Shown here in pieces: positions 47,927-59,799 of a stretch of DNA of 64,000 nt. The notes under the pieces are model-generated. The model was not told where the DNA came from, did no database searches, and saw only the letters and a program-made list of their open reading frames with translations. Positions within the stretch are counted from its first letter, which is position 1; every line of letters begins with the position of its first letter. The translations under genes and the position numbers were made by a program. This stretch comes from Clusia tigrina. Lineage: Eukaryota; Arthropoda; Insecta; Diptera; Clusiidae. The stretch lies in contig OV050031.1 of NCBI GenBank assembly GCA_920105625.2, positions 95,857,676 through 95,921,675 on the forward strand, given 5' to 3'.

Positions 47927-50051
47927 CAATAAAGTACTCGAGCCGCTTGTCAATTTAAGCTATCGCTCAAAGCTATGCTACCCTTAGGTCCCAAATAAAA
48001 CACTGATAAAACTTCAAATGGCCCTAACTTCTATACGGTACGTCCTACACCTATCAAAGTTTGCAACATACAAATGCTTGTAACTTTTTACTGGAGCGTC
48101 ATAAAACCTTGAAATTTTGTAACAATAAAGTACTCGAGCCTCTTGTCAATTTAAGCTATCGCACAAAGCTATGCTACCCTTAAGTCCCAAATAAAACACT
48201 GATAAAACTTCAAATGGCCCTAACATCTATACGGTACGTCCTACACCTATCAAAGTTTGCAACATACAAATGCTTGTAACTTTTTACTGGAGAGTCATAA
48301 AACATTGAAATTTTGTAACAATAAAGTACTCGAGCCTCTTGTCAATTAAAGCTATCGCTCAAAGCTATGCTACCCTTGAGTCCCAAATCAAACACTGATA
48401 AAACATCAAATAGCCCTAACTTCTATACGGTACGTCCTACACCTATCAAAGTTTGCAACATACAAATGCTTGTAACTTTTCACTGGAGCGTCATAAAATC
48501 TTGAAATTTTGTAACAATAAAGTACTCGAGCCTCTTGTCAATTTAAGCTATCGCTCAAAGCTATGCTACCCTTGAGTCGCAAATCAATCACTGATAAAAC
48601 TTCAAATGGCCCTAACTTCTATACGGTACGTCCTACACCTATCAAAGTTTGCAACATACAAATGCTTGTAACATTTCACTGGAGCGTCATAAAACCTTGA
48701 AATTTTGTAACAATAAAATACTCGAGCCTCTTGTCAATTTAAGCTATCGCTCAAAGCTATGCTACCCTTGAGTCCCAAATAAAACACTGGTAAAACTTCA
48801 AATGGCCCTAACTTCTATACGGTACGTCCTACACCTATCAAAGTTTGCAACATACAAATGCTTGTAACTTTTTACTGGAGCGTCATAAAACCTTGAAATT
48901 TTGTATCAATAAAGTACTCGAGCCGCTTGTCAATTTAAGCTATCGCTCAAAGCTATGCTACCCTTAAGTCCCAAATCAAACACTGATAAAACTTCAAATG
49001 GCCCTAACTTCTATACGGTACGTCCTACACCTATCAAAGTTTGCAACATATAAATGCTTGTAACTTTTTACTGGAGTTTCATAAAACCTTGAAATTTTGT
49101 AACAATAAAGCACTCGAGCTTCTTGTCAATTTAAGCTATCGCTCAAAGCTAGGCTACCCTTAAGTCCCAAATCAAACACTGATAAAACTTCAAATGGCCC
49201 TAACTTCTATACGGTACGTCCTACACCTATCAAAGTTTGCAACATACAAATGCTTGTAACTTTTTACTGCAGAGTCATAAAACCTTGAAATTTTGTAACA
49301 ATAAAGTACTCGAGCCTCTTGTCAATTTAAGCTATCGCTCAAAGCTATGCTACCCTTGAGACCCAAATCAAACACTGATAAAACTTCGAATGGCCCTAAC
49401 TTCTGTACGGTACGTCCTACACCTATCAAAGTTTGCAACATACAATTGCTTGTAACTTTTTACTGGAGAGTCATAAAACCTTGAAATTTTGTAACAATAA
49501 AGTACTCGAGTCTCTTGTCAATTTAAGCTATCGCTCAAAGCTATGCTACCCTTGAGTCCCAAATCAATCACTGATAAAACTTCGAATGGCCCTAACTTCT
49601 GTACATATAAATGCTTGTAAGTTTTGACTGGAGCGTCATAAAAACTTGAAATTTTGTAACAGTAAAGTACTCGAGCCTCTTGTCAATTTAAGCAATCGCT
49701 CAAAGCTATGCTACCCTTGAGTCCCAAATCAAACACTGATAAAACTTGAAATGGCCCTAACTTCTATACGGTACGTCCTACACCTATCAAAGTGTGCAAC
49801 AAATAAATGCTTGTCACTTTTTACTGGAGCGTCATAAAACCTTGAAACTTTGTAACAATAAAGTACTCGAGCCTCTTGTCAATTTAAGCTATCGCTCAAA
49901 GCTATGCTACCCTTGAGTCCCAAATAAAACACTGATAAAACTTCAAATGGCCCTAAATTCTGTACGGTACGTCCTACACCTATCAAAGTTTGCAACATAC
50001 AAATGCTTGTAACTTTTTACTGGAGCGTCATAAAACATTGAAATTCTGTTA
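47927..50051 (+). repeat. Second 11-monomer HOR (2125 bp), copy 1
   Basis: The monomers in order: CCGCTTG (47927), TCGCACAAAGC with TAACATCTATACGG (48123), CAATTAAAGC, TTGAGTCGC (48515), AATAAAATACTCGAG, TATCAATAAAG with CCGCTTG (48907), GAGCTTCTTG with GCTAGGCTAC (49103), TTGAGACCC (49299), the short monomer (49495), GTGTGCAACAAATAAATG with CTTGTCACTTT (49660), and AAATTCTG with ATTCTGTTACAATAAAG (49856). The unit repeats at exactly 2125 bp (11 x 196 minus 31). Confidence 0.9.
49495..49659 (+). repeat. 165-bp short monomer 4
   Basis: Same deletion and linked GTAAGTTTTGAC, AAAAACTTG and CAGTAAAG, but with GGAGCG instead of TTTAGCG. This defines a second subgroup of short monomers. Confidence 0.92.
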
Positions 50052-52176
50052 CAATAAAGTACTCGATCCGCTTGTCAATTTAAGCTATCGCTCAAAGCTA
50101 TGCTACCCTTAAGTCCCAAATAAAACACTGATAAAACTTCAAATGGCCCTAACTTCTATACGGTACGTCCTACACCTATCAAAGTTTGCAACATACAAAT
50201 GCTTGTAACTTTTTACTGGAGCGTCATAAAACCTTGAAATTTTGTAACAATAAAGTACTCGAGCCTCTTGTCAATTTAAGCTATCGCACAAAGCTATGCT
50301 ACCCTTAAGTCCCAAATAAAACACTGATAAAACTTCAAATGGCCCTAACATCTATACGGTACGTCCTACACCTATCAAAGTTTGCAACATACAAATGCTT
50401 GTAACTTTTTACTGGAGAGTCATAAAACATTGAAATTTTGTAACAATAAAGTACTCGAGCCTCTTGTCAATTAAAGCTATCGCTCAAAGCTATGCTACCC
50501 TTGAGTCCCAAATCAAACACTGATAAAACTTCAAATAGCCCTAACTTCTATACGGTACGTCCTACACCTATCAAAGTTTGCAACATACAAATGCTTGTAA
50601 CTTTTCACTGGAGCGTCATAAAACCTTGAAATTTTGTAACAATAAAGTACTCGAGCCTCTTGTCAATTTAAGCTATCGCTCAAAGCTATGCTACCCTTGA
50701 GTCGCAAATCAATCACTGATAAAACTTCAAATGGCCCTAACTTCTATACGGTACGTCCTACACCTATCAAAGTTTGCAACATACAAATGCTTGTAACTTT
50801 TCACTGGAGCGTCATAAAACCTTGAAATTTTGTAACAATAAAATACTCGAGCCTCTTGTCAATTTAAGCTATCGCTCAAAGCTATGCTACCCTTGAGTCC
50901 CAAATAAAACACTGGTAAAACTTCAAATGGCCCTAACTTCTATACGGTACGTCCTACACCTATCAAAGTTTGCAACATACAAATGCTTGTAACTTTTTAC
51001 TGGAGCGTCATAAAACCTTGAAATTTTGTATCAATAAAGTACTCGAGCCGCTTGTCAATTTAAGCTATCGCTCAAAGCTATGCTACCCTTAAGTCCCAAA
51101 TCAAACACTGATAAAACTTCAAATGGCCCTAACTTCTATACGGTACGTCCTACACCTATCAAAGTTTGCAACATATAAATGCTTGTAACTTTTTACTGGA
51201 GTTTCATAAAACCTTGAAATTTTGTAACAATAAAGCACTCGAGCTTCTTGTCAATTTAAGCTATCGCTCAAAGCTAGGCTACCCTTAAGTCCCAAATCAA
51301 ACACTGATAAAACTTCAAATGGCCCTAACTTCTATACGGTACGTCCTACACCTATCAAAGTTTGCAACATACAAATGCTTGTAACTTTTTACTGCAGAGT
51401 CATAAAACCTTGAAATTTTGTAACAATAAAGTACTCGAGCCTCTTGTCAATTTAAGCTATCGCTCAAAGCTATGCTACCCTTGAGACCCAAATCAAACAC
51501 TGATAAAACTTCGAATGGCCCTAACTTCTGTACGGTACGTCCTACACCTATCAAAGTTTGCAACATACAAATGCTTGTAACTTTTTACTGGAGAGTCATA
51601 AAACCTTGAAATTTTGTAACAATAAAGTACTCGAGTCTCTTGTCAATTTAAGCTATCGCTCAAAGCTATGCTACCCTTGAGTCCCAAATCAATCACTGAT
51701 AAAACTTCGAATGGCCCTAACTTCTGTACATATAAATGCTTGTAAGTTTTGACTGGAGCGTCATAAAAACTTGAAATTTTGTAACAGTAAAGTACTCGAG
51801 CCTCTTGTCAATTTAAGCTATCGCTCAAAGCTATGCTACCCTTGAGTCCCAAATCAAACACTGATAAAACTTGAAATGGCCCTAACTTCTATACGGTACG
51901 TCCTACACCTATCAAAGTGTGCAACAAATAAATGCTTGTCACTTTTTACTGGAGCGTCATAAAACCTTGAAACTTTGTAACAATAAAGTACTCGAGCCTC
52001 TTGTCAATTTAAGCTATCGCTCAAAGCTATGCTACCCTTGAGTCCCAAATAAAACACTGATAAAACTTCAAATGGCCCTAAATTCTGTACGGTACGTCCT
52101 ACACCTATCAAAGTTTGCAACATACAAATGCTTGTAACTTTTTACTGGAGCGTCATAAAACATTGAAATTCTGTTA
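50052..52176 (+). repeat. Second 11-monomer HOR (2125 bp), copy 2
   Basis: This is collinear with 47927-50051. TAACATCTATACGG is at 50346 (48221 in copy 1), GCTAGGCTAC at 51274 (49149), and the short monomer at 51620 (49495). The first monomer has CTCGATCCGC in place of CTCGAGCCGC, a change that recurs at 52177, 54106, 55055, 58459 and 59408. Confidence 0.9.
51620..51784 (+). repeat. 165-bp short monomer 5
   Basis: Identical in type to the monomer at 49495, and 2125 bp downstream of it in the next HOR copy. Confidence 0.92.
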
Positions 52177-54105
52177 CAATAAAGTACTCGATCCGCTTGT
52201 CAATTTTAGCTATCTCTCAAAGCTATGCTACCCTTAAGTCCCAAATAAAACACTGATAAAACTTCAAATGGCCCTAACTTCTATACGGTACGTCCTACAC
52301 CTATCAAAGTTTGCAACATACAAATGCTTGTAACTTTTTACTGGAGCGTCCTAAAACCTTGAAATTTTGTAACAATAAGGTACTCGAGTCTCTTGTCAAT
52401 TTAAGCTATCGCTCAAAGCTATCCTACCCTTAAGTCCCAAATCAAACACTGATAAAACTTCAAAGGGCCCTAACTTCTGTACGGTACGTCCTACACCTAT
52501 CAAAGTTTGCAACATACAAATGCTTGTAACTTTTTACTGGAGCGTCATAAAACATCGAAATTTTGTAACAATAAAGTACTCGAGCCGCTTGTCAATTTAA
52601 GCTATCGCTCAAAGCTATGCTACCCTTAAGTCCCAAATAAAACACTGATAAAACTTCAAATGACCCTAACTTCTATACGGTACGTCCTACACCTATCAAA
52701 GTTTGCAACATACAAATGCTTGTAACTTTTTACTGGAGCGTCATAAAACCTTGAAATTTTGGAACAATAAAGTACTCGAGCCTCTTGTCAATTTAAGCTA
52801 TCGCACAAAGCTATGCTACCCTTAAGTCCCAAATAAAACACTGATAAAACTTCAAATGGCCCTAACTTCTATAAGGTACGTCCTACACCTATCAAAGTTT
52901 GCAACATACAAATGCTTGTAACTTTTTACTGGAGAGTCATAAAACATTGAAATTTTGTAACAATAAAGTACTCGAGCCTCTTGTCAATTAAAGCTATCGC
53001 TCAAAGCTATGCTACCCTTGAGTCCCAAATCAAACACTTATAAAACTTCAAATAGCCCTAACTTCTATACGGTACGTCCTACACCTATCAAAGTTTGCAA
53101 CATACAAATGCTTGTAACTTTTCACTGGAGCGTCATAAAACCTTGAAATTTTGTAACAATAAAGTACTCGAGCCTCTTGTCAATTTAAGCAATCGCTCAA
53201 AGCTATGCTACCCTTGAGTCGCAAATCAATCACTGATAAAACTTCAAATGGCCCTAACTTCTATACGGTACGTCCTACACCTATCAAAGTTTGCAACATA
53301 TAAATGCTTGTAACTTTTTACTGGAGCGTCATAAAACCTTGAAATTTTGTAACAATAAAGCACTCGAGCTTCTTGTCAATTTAGGCTATCGCTCAAAGCT
53401 ATGCTACCCTTGAGACCCAAATCAAACACTGATAAAACTTCGAATGGCCCTAACTTCTGTACGGTACGTCCTACACCTATTAAAGTTTGCAACATACAAA
53501 TGCTTGTAACTTTTTACTGGTGAGTCATAAAACCTTGAAATTTTGTAACAATAAAGTACTCGAGTCTCTTGTCAATTTAAGCTATCGCTCAAAGCTATGC
53601 TACCCTTGAGTCCCAAATCAATCACTGATAAAACTTCGAATGGCCCTAACTTCTGTACATATAAATGCTTGTAAGTTTTGACTGGAGCGTCATAAAAACT
53701 TGACATTTTGTAACAGTAAAGTACTCGAGCCTCTTGTCAATTTAAGCAATCGCTCAAAGCTATGCTACCCTTGAGTCCCAAATCAAACACTGATAAAACT
53801 TGAAATGGCCCTAACTTCTATACGGTACGTCCTACACCTATCAAAGTGTGCAACAAATAAATGCTTGTCACTTTTTACTGGAGCGTCATAAAACCTTGAA
53901 ATTTTGTAACAATAAAGTACTCGAGCCTCTTGTCAATTTAAGCTATCACTCAAAGCTATGCTACCCTTGAGTCCCAAATCAATCACTGATAAAACTTCAA
54001 ATGGCCCTAACTTCTGTACGGTACGTCCTACACCTATCAAAGTTTGCAACATACAAATGCTTGTAACTTTTTACTGGAGCGTCATAAAACATTGAAATTC
54101 TGTTA
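52177..54105 (+). repeat. Second 11-monomer HOR, altered copy 3 (10 monomers, 1929 bp)
   Basis: This starts with CTCGATCCGC, TCAATTTTAGC and ATCTCTC. Two monomers of another type (52373 with AAAGGGCCC, 52569 CCGCTTG) follow, then TCGCACAAAGC (52765) to TTGAGTCGC (53157) in HOR order. 53353 is a chimera of GAGCTTCTTG (left) and TTGAGACCC/CTTCGAATGG (right). The short monomer is at 53549 and the GTGTGCAAC monomer at 53714. Monomers are both gained and lost relative to copies 1 and 2. Confidence 0.82.
53549..53713 (+). repeat. 165-bp short monomer 6
   Basis: GGAGCG subgroup, with one private change (CTTGACATTTTG near 53700). Confidence 0.92.
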
Positions 54106-55054
54106 CAATAAAGTACTCGATCCGCTTGTCAATTTTAGCTATCTCTCAAAGCTATGCTACCCTTAAGTCCCAAATAAAACACTGATAAAACTTGAAATGG
54201 CCCTAACTTCTATACGGTACGTCCTACACCTATCAAAGTGTGCAACAAATAAATGCTTGTCACTTTTTACTGGAGCGTCATAAAACCTTGAAACTTTGTA
54301 ACAATAAAGTACTCGAGCCTCTTGTCAATTTAAGCTATCGCTCAAAGCTATGCTACCCTTGAGACCCAAATCAAACACTGATAAAACTTCGAATGGCCCT
54401 AACTTCTGTACGGTACGTCCTACACCTATCAAAGTTTGCAACATACAAATGCTTGTAACTTTTTACTGGTGAGTCATAAAACCTTGAAATTTTGTAACAA
54501 TAAAGTACTCGCGTCTCTTGTCAATTTAAGCTATCGCTCAAAGCTATGCTACCCTTGAGTCCCAAATCAATCACTGATAAAACTTCGAATGGCCCTAACT
54601 TCTGTACATATAAATGCTTGTAAGTTTTGACTGGAGCGTCATAAAAACTTGAAATTTTGTAACAGTAAAGTACTCGAGCCTCTTGTCAATTTAAGCTATC
54701 GCTCAAAGCTATGCTACCCTTGAGTCCCAAATCAAACACTGATAAAACTTGAAATGGCCCTAACTTCTATACGGTACGTCCTACACCTATCAAAGTGTGC
54801 AACAAATAAATGCTTGTCACTTTTTACTGGAGCGTCATAAAACCTTGAAACTTTGTAACAATAAAGTACTCGAGCCTCTTGTCAATTTAAGCTATCGCTC
54901 AAAGCTATGCTACCCTTGAGTCCCAAATAAAACACTGATAAAACTTCAAATGGCCCTAAATTCTGTACGGTACGTCCTACACCTATCAAAGTTTGCAACA
55001 TACAAATGCTTGTAACTTTTTACTGGAGCGTCATAAAACATTGAAATTCTGTTA
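54106..55054 (+). repeat. 5-monomer HOR (949 bp), site 1
   Basis: The monomers are 54106 (CTCGATCCGC left, GTGTGCAACAAATAAATG right, a chimera), 54302 (TTGAGACCC, CTTCGAATGG, GGTGAGTC), 54498 (short, CTCGCG), 54663 (GTGTGCAAC) and 54859 (AAATTCTG, ATTCTGTTAC). The next unit begins at 55055 with the same chimera. 949 equals 5 x 196 minus 31. The same unit is at 58459-59407. Confidence 0.87.
54498..54662 (+). repeat. 165-bp short monomer 7
   Basis: GGAGCG subgroup. The XhoI site is changed to CTCGCG (54509), a variant shared with the copy at 58851. Confidence 0.92.
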
Positions 55055-55837
55055 CAATAAAGTACTCGATCCGCTTGTCAATTTTAGCTATCTCTCAAAG
55101 CTATGCTACCCTTAAGTCCCAAATAAAACACTGATAAAACTTGAAATGGCCCTAACTTCTATACGGTACGTCCTACACCTATCAAAGTGTGCAACAAATA
55201 AATGCTTGTCACTTTTTACTGGAGCGTCATAAAACCTTGAAACTTTGTAACAATAAAGTACTCGAGCCTCTTGTCAATTTAAGCTATCGCTCAAAGCTAT
55301 GCTACCCTTGAGACCCAAATCAAACACTGATAAAACTTCAAATGGCCCTAACTTCTGTACGATACGTCCTACACCTATCAAAGTTTGCAACATACAAATG
55401 CTTGTAACTTTTCACTGGAGCGTCATAAAACCTTGAAATTTTGTAACAATAAAGTACTCGAGTCTCTTGTCAATTTAAGCTATCGCTCAAAGCTATGCTA
55501 TCCTTAAGTCCCAAATCAAACACTGGTAAAACTTCAAATGGCCCTAACTTCTGTACGGTACGTCCTACACCTATCAAAGCTTGCAACATGCAAATGCTTG
55601 TAACTTTTTACTGGAGCGTCATAAAACTTTGAAATTTTGTAACAATAAAGCACCCGAGCCTCTTGTCAATTTAAGCTATCGCTCAAAGCTATGCTACCCT
55701 TGAGTCCCAAATCAATCACTGATAAAACTTCAAATGGCCCTAACTTCTATACGGTACGTCTACACCTATCAAAGTTTGCAACATACAAATGCTTGTAACT
55801 TTTTACTGGAGCGTCATAAAACCTTGAAATTTTGTAA
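55055..55837 (+). repeat. Start of a second 949-bp unit, then other monomers
   Basis: 55055 repeats monomer 54106. 55251 has TTGAGACCC with GTACGATACG. 55447 has CGAGTCTC, GCTATCCTTAAG and CATGCAAATG. 55643 has GCACCCGAG and lacks one C in ACGTCTACACC (near 55759). The first two recur at 59408 and 59604. Confidence 0.78.
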
Positions 55838-57992
55838 CAATAAAGTACTCGAGCCTCTTGTCAATTTAAGCTATTGCTCAAAGCTATGCTACCCTTGAAT
55901 CCCAAAAAAAACACTGATAAAACTACAAAAGGGCCTAACTTCTATACGGTACGTCCTTCACCTATCAAAGTTTGCAACATACAAATGCTTGTAACTTTTT
56001 ACTGGAGCCTCATAAAACCTTGAAATTTTGTAACAATAAAGTACTCGAGCCTCTTGTCAATTTAAGCTATTTGTCAAAGCTATGCTACCCTTGAATCCCA
56101 AATAAAACACTGATAAAACTTCAAATGGCCCTAACTTCTATACGGTAGGTCCTACACCTATCAAAGTTTGCAACATACAAATGCTTGTAAGTTTTTCCTG
56201 GAGAGTCATAAAACATTGAAATTTTGTAACAATAAAGTACTCGAGCCTCTTGTCAATTTTAGCTATCGCTCAAAGCTATGCTACCCTTGAGTCCCAAATC
56301 AAACACTGATAAAGCTTCAAATGGCCCTAACTTCTATACGGTACGTCCTACACCTATCAAAGTTTGCAACATACAAATGCTTGTAACTTTTTACTGGAGC
56401 GTCATAAAACCTTGAAATTTTGTAACAATAAAGTACTCGAGCCTCTTGTCAATTTAAGCTATCGCTCAAAGCTATGCTACCCTTGAGTCCCAAATAAAAC
56501 ACTGATAAAACTTCAAATGGCCCTAACTTCTATACGGTACGTTCTACACCTATCAAAGTTTGCAACATACAAATACTTGTAACTTTTTACTGGAGCGTCA
56601 TAAAACCTTGAAATTTTGTATCAATAAAGTACTCGAGCCGCTTGTCAATTTAAGCTATCGCTCAAAGCTATGCTACCCTTGAGTCCCAAATCAAACACTG
56701 ATAAAACTTCAAATGGCCCTAACTTCTAGACGGTACGTCCTAACCTATGAATGTTTGCCACATATAAATGCTTGTAACTTTTTACTGGAGCGTCATAAAA
56801 CCTTAAAATTTTGTAACAATAAAGTACTCGAGTCTCTTGTCAATTTAAGCTATCGCTCAAAGCTATGCTACCCTTGAGTCCCAAATCAATCACTGATAAA
56901 ACTTCAAATGGCCCTAACTTCTATACGGTACGTCCTACACCTATCAAAGTTTGCAACATACAAATGCATGTAACTTTTCACTGGAGCGTCATAAAACCTT
57001 GAAATTTTGTAACAATAAAGTACTCGAGCCGCTTGTCAATTTAAGCTATCGCTCAAAGCTATGCTACCCTTAAGTCCCAAATAAAACACTGATAAAACTT
57101 CAAATGGCCCTAACTTCTATACGGTACGTGCTACACCTATCAAAGTTTGCAACATACAAATGCTTGTAACTTTTTACTGGAGCGTCATAAAACCTTGAAA
57201 TTTTGTAACAATAAAGTACTCGAGCCTCTAGTCAATTTAAGCTATCGCTCAAAGCTATGCTACCCTTAAGTCCCAAATAAAACACTGATAAAACTTCAAA
57301 TGGCCGTAACTTCTATACGGTACGTCCTACACCTATCAAAGTTTGCAACATACAAATGCTTGTATGTTTTTACTGGAGAGTCATAAAACATTGAAATTTT
57401 GTAACAATAAAGTACTCGAGCCTCTTGTCAATTAAAGCAATCGCTCAAAGCTATGCTACCCTTGAGTCCCAAATCAAACACTGATAAAACTTCAAATAGC
57501 CCTAACTTCTATACGGTACGTCCTACACCTATCAAAGTTTGCAACATACAAATGCTTGTAACTTTTCACTGGAGCGTCATAAAACCTTGAAATTTTGTAA
57601 CAATAAAGTACTCGAGCCTCTTGTCAATTTAAGCTATCGCTCAAAGCTATGCTACCCTTGAGTCCCAAATCAACCACTGATAAAACTTCAAATGGCCCTA
57701 ACTTCTATACGGTACGTCCTACACCTATCAAAGTTTGCAACATACAAATGCTTGTAACTTTTCACTGGAGCGTCATAAAACCTTGAAATTTTGTAACAAT
57801 AAAGTACTGGAGCCTCTTGTCAATTTAAGCTATCGCTCAAAGCTATGCTACCCTTGAGTCCCAAATAAAACACTGGTAAAACTTCAAATGGCCCTAACTT
57901 CTATACGGTACGTCCTACACCTATCAAAGTTTGCAACATACAAATGCTTGTAACTTTTTACTGGAGCGTCATAAAACCTTGAAATTTTGTAT
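55838..57992 (+). repeat. Segment partly duplicated at about 60.0-61.6 kb and at 63.4 kb
   Basis: 55838-56033 has CCCAAAAAAAACAC, AAAAGGGCC and GAGCCTC, and recurs at 63364-63559. 56034-56425 has ATTTGTCAAAG, TTTTTCCTGG, CAATTTTAGC and AAAGCTTC, and recurs at 59996-60387 (offset 3962). 56622-57796 (TTCTAGACGG, CCTAACCTATG, CTTAAAATTTT, ACGTGCTAC, CTCTAGTCAAT, GGCCGTAAC, TTGTATGTTTTT) recurs at 60388-61562 (offset 3766). The 196-bp change in offset means monomer 56426 is missing from the second copy. Confidence 0.83.
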
Positions 57993-58225
57993 CAATAAAG
58001 TACTCGAGCCTCTTGTCAATTTAAGCTATCGCTCAAAGCTATGCTACCCTTGAGACCCAAATCAAACACTGATAAAACTTCGAATGGCCATAACTTCTGT
58101 ACGGTACGTCCTACACCTATCAAAGTTTGCAACATACTTATACATCATACTCATACATACATACTCATACATACATATGCTTGTAACTTTTTACTGGAGA
58201 GTCATAAAACCTTGAAATTTTGTAT
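57993..58225 (+). repeat. 233-bp long monomer 1 with CATA-rich insert
   Basis: After GCAACATAC, the usual AA is replaced by 39 bp (58138-58176) before ATGCTTG, a net gain of 37 bp. The insert is TTATACATCAT followed by two direct copies of the 14-mer ACTCATACATACAT. The rest is the TTGAGACCC / CTTCGAATGGCCATAAC monomer type. An 81-codon open frame on the plus strand (58041-58286) exists only because the insert changes the frame. It shows no coding signature. Confidence 0.92.
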
Positions 58226-58458
58226 CAATAAAGTACTCGAGCCTCTTGTCAATTTAAGCTATCGCTCAAAGCTATGCTACCCTTGAGACCCAAATCAAAC
58301 ACTGATAAAACTTCGAATGGCCATAACTTCTGTACGGTACGTCCTACACCTATCAAAGTTTGCAACATACTTATACATCATACTCATACATACATACTCA
58401 TACATACATATGCTTGTAACTTTTTACTGGAGCGTCATAAAACATTGAAATTCTGTTA
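58226..58458 (+). repeat. 233-bp long monomer 2 (tandem copy)
   Basis: This directly follows the first long monomer and carries the same 39-bp insert (58371-58409), TTGAGACCC and GGCCATAAC. Its tail differs (GGAGCGTC, AAACATTG, ATTCTGTTAC) and leads into the 949-bp unit at 58459, so this copy is a junction between two segments. Confidence 0.92.
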
Positions 58459-59799
58459 CAATAAAGTACTCGATCCGCTTGTCAATTTTAGCTATCTCTC
58501 AAAGCTATGCTACCCTTAAGTCCCAAATAAAACACTGATAAAACTTGAAATGGCCCTAACTTCTATACGGTACGTCCTACACCTATCAAAGTGTGCAACA
58601 AATAAATGCTTGTCACTTTTTACTGGAGCGTCATAAAACCTTGAAACTTTGTAACAATAAAGTACTCGAGCCTCTTGTCAATTTAAGCTATCGCTCAAAG
58701 CTATGCTACCCTTGAGACCCAAATCAAACACTGATAAAACTTCGAATGGCCCTAACTTCTGTACGGTACGTCCTACACCTATCAAAGTTTGCAACATACA
58801 AATGCTTGTAACTTTTTACTGGTGAGTCATAAAACCTTGAAATTTTGTAACAATAAAGTACTCGCGTCTCTTGTCAATTTAAGCTATCGCTCAAAGCTAT
58901 GCTACCCTTGAGTCCCAAATCAATCACTGATAAAACTTCGAATGGCCCTAACTTCTGTACATATAAATGCTTGTAAGTTTTGACTGGAGCGTCATAAAAA
59001 CTTGAAATTTTGTAACAGTAAAGTACTCGAGCCTCTTGTCAATTTAAGCAATCGCTCAAAGCTATGCTACCCTTGAGTCCCAAATCAAACACTGATAAAA
59101 CTTGAAATGGCCCTAACTTCTATACGGTACGTCCTACACCTATCAAAGTGTGCAACAAATAAATGCTTGTCACTTTTTACTGGAGCGTCATAAAACCTTC
59201 AAACTTTGTAACAATAAAGTACTCGAGCCTCTTGTCAATTTAAGCTATCGCTCAAAGCTATGCTACCCTTGAGTCCCAAATAAAACACTGATAAAACTTC
59301 AAATGGCCCTAAATTCTGTACGGTACGTCCTACACCTATCAAAGTTTGCAACATACAAATGCTTGTAACTTTTTACTGGAGCGTCATAAAACATTGAAAT
59401 TCTGTTACAATAAAGTACTCGATCCGCTTGTCAATTTTAGCTATCTCTCAAAGCTATGCTACCCTTAAGTCCCAAATAAAACACTGATAAAACTTGAAAT
59501 GGCCCTAACTTCTATACGGTACGTCCTACACCTATCAAAGTGTGCAACAAATAAATGCTTGTCACTTTTTACTGGAGCGTCATAAAACCTTGAAACTTTG
59601 TAACAATAAAGTACTCGAGCCTCTTGTCAATTTAAGCTATCGCTCAAAGCTATGCTACCCTTGAGACCCAAATCAAACACTGATAAAACTTCAAATGGCC
59701 CTAACTTCTGTACGATACGTCCTACACCTATCAAAGTTTGCAACATACAAATGCTTGTAACTTTTCACTGGAGCGTCATAAAACCTTGAAATTTTGTAA
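58459..59799 (+). repeat. 5-monomer HOR (949 bp), site 2, plus following monomers
   Basis: This matches 54106-55446 at 4353 bp. The figure is 22 x 196, minus 31 for a short monomer, plus 74 for the two long monomers, minus 2 for small indels. It contains the 949-bp unit (58459-59407), the start of the next unit (59408) and the GTACGATACG monomer (59604). A private change, AAACCTTCAAACTTTG, lies near 59198. Confidence 0.87.
58851..59015 (+). repeat. 165-bp short monomer 8
   Basis: GGAGCG subgroup with the CTCGCG variant shared with 54498, 4353 bp upstream, showing the two are copies of one segment. Confidence 0.92.

Noticed and set aside
58041..58519. 81-codon plus-strand open frames at 58041, 58274 and 62199
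   Set aside because: They span the CATA insert, which happens to shift the frame past the usual stops. The product is low complexity (repeated His-Thr, Ile and Tyr from CATA/TACA), and the three copies are copies of one repeat.
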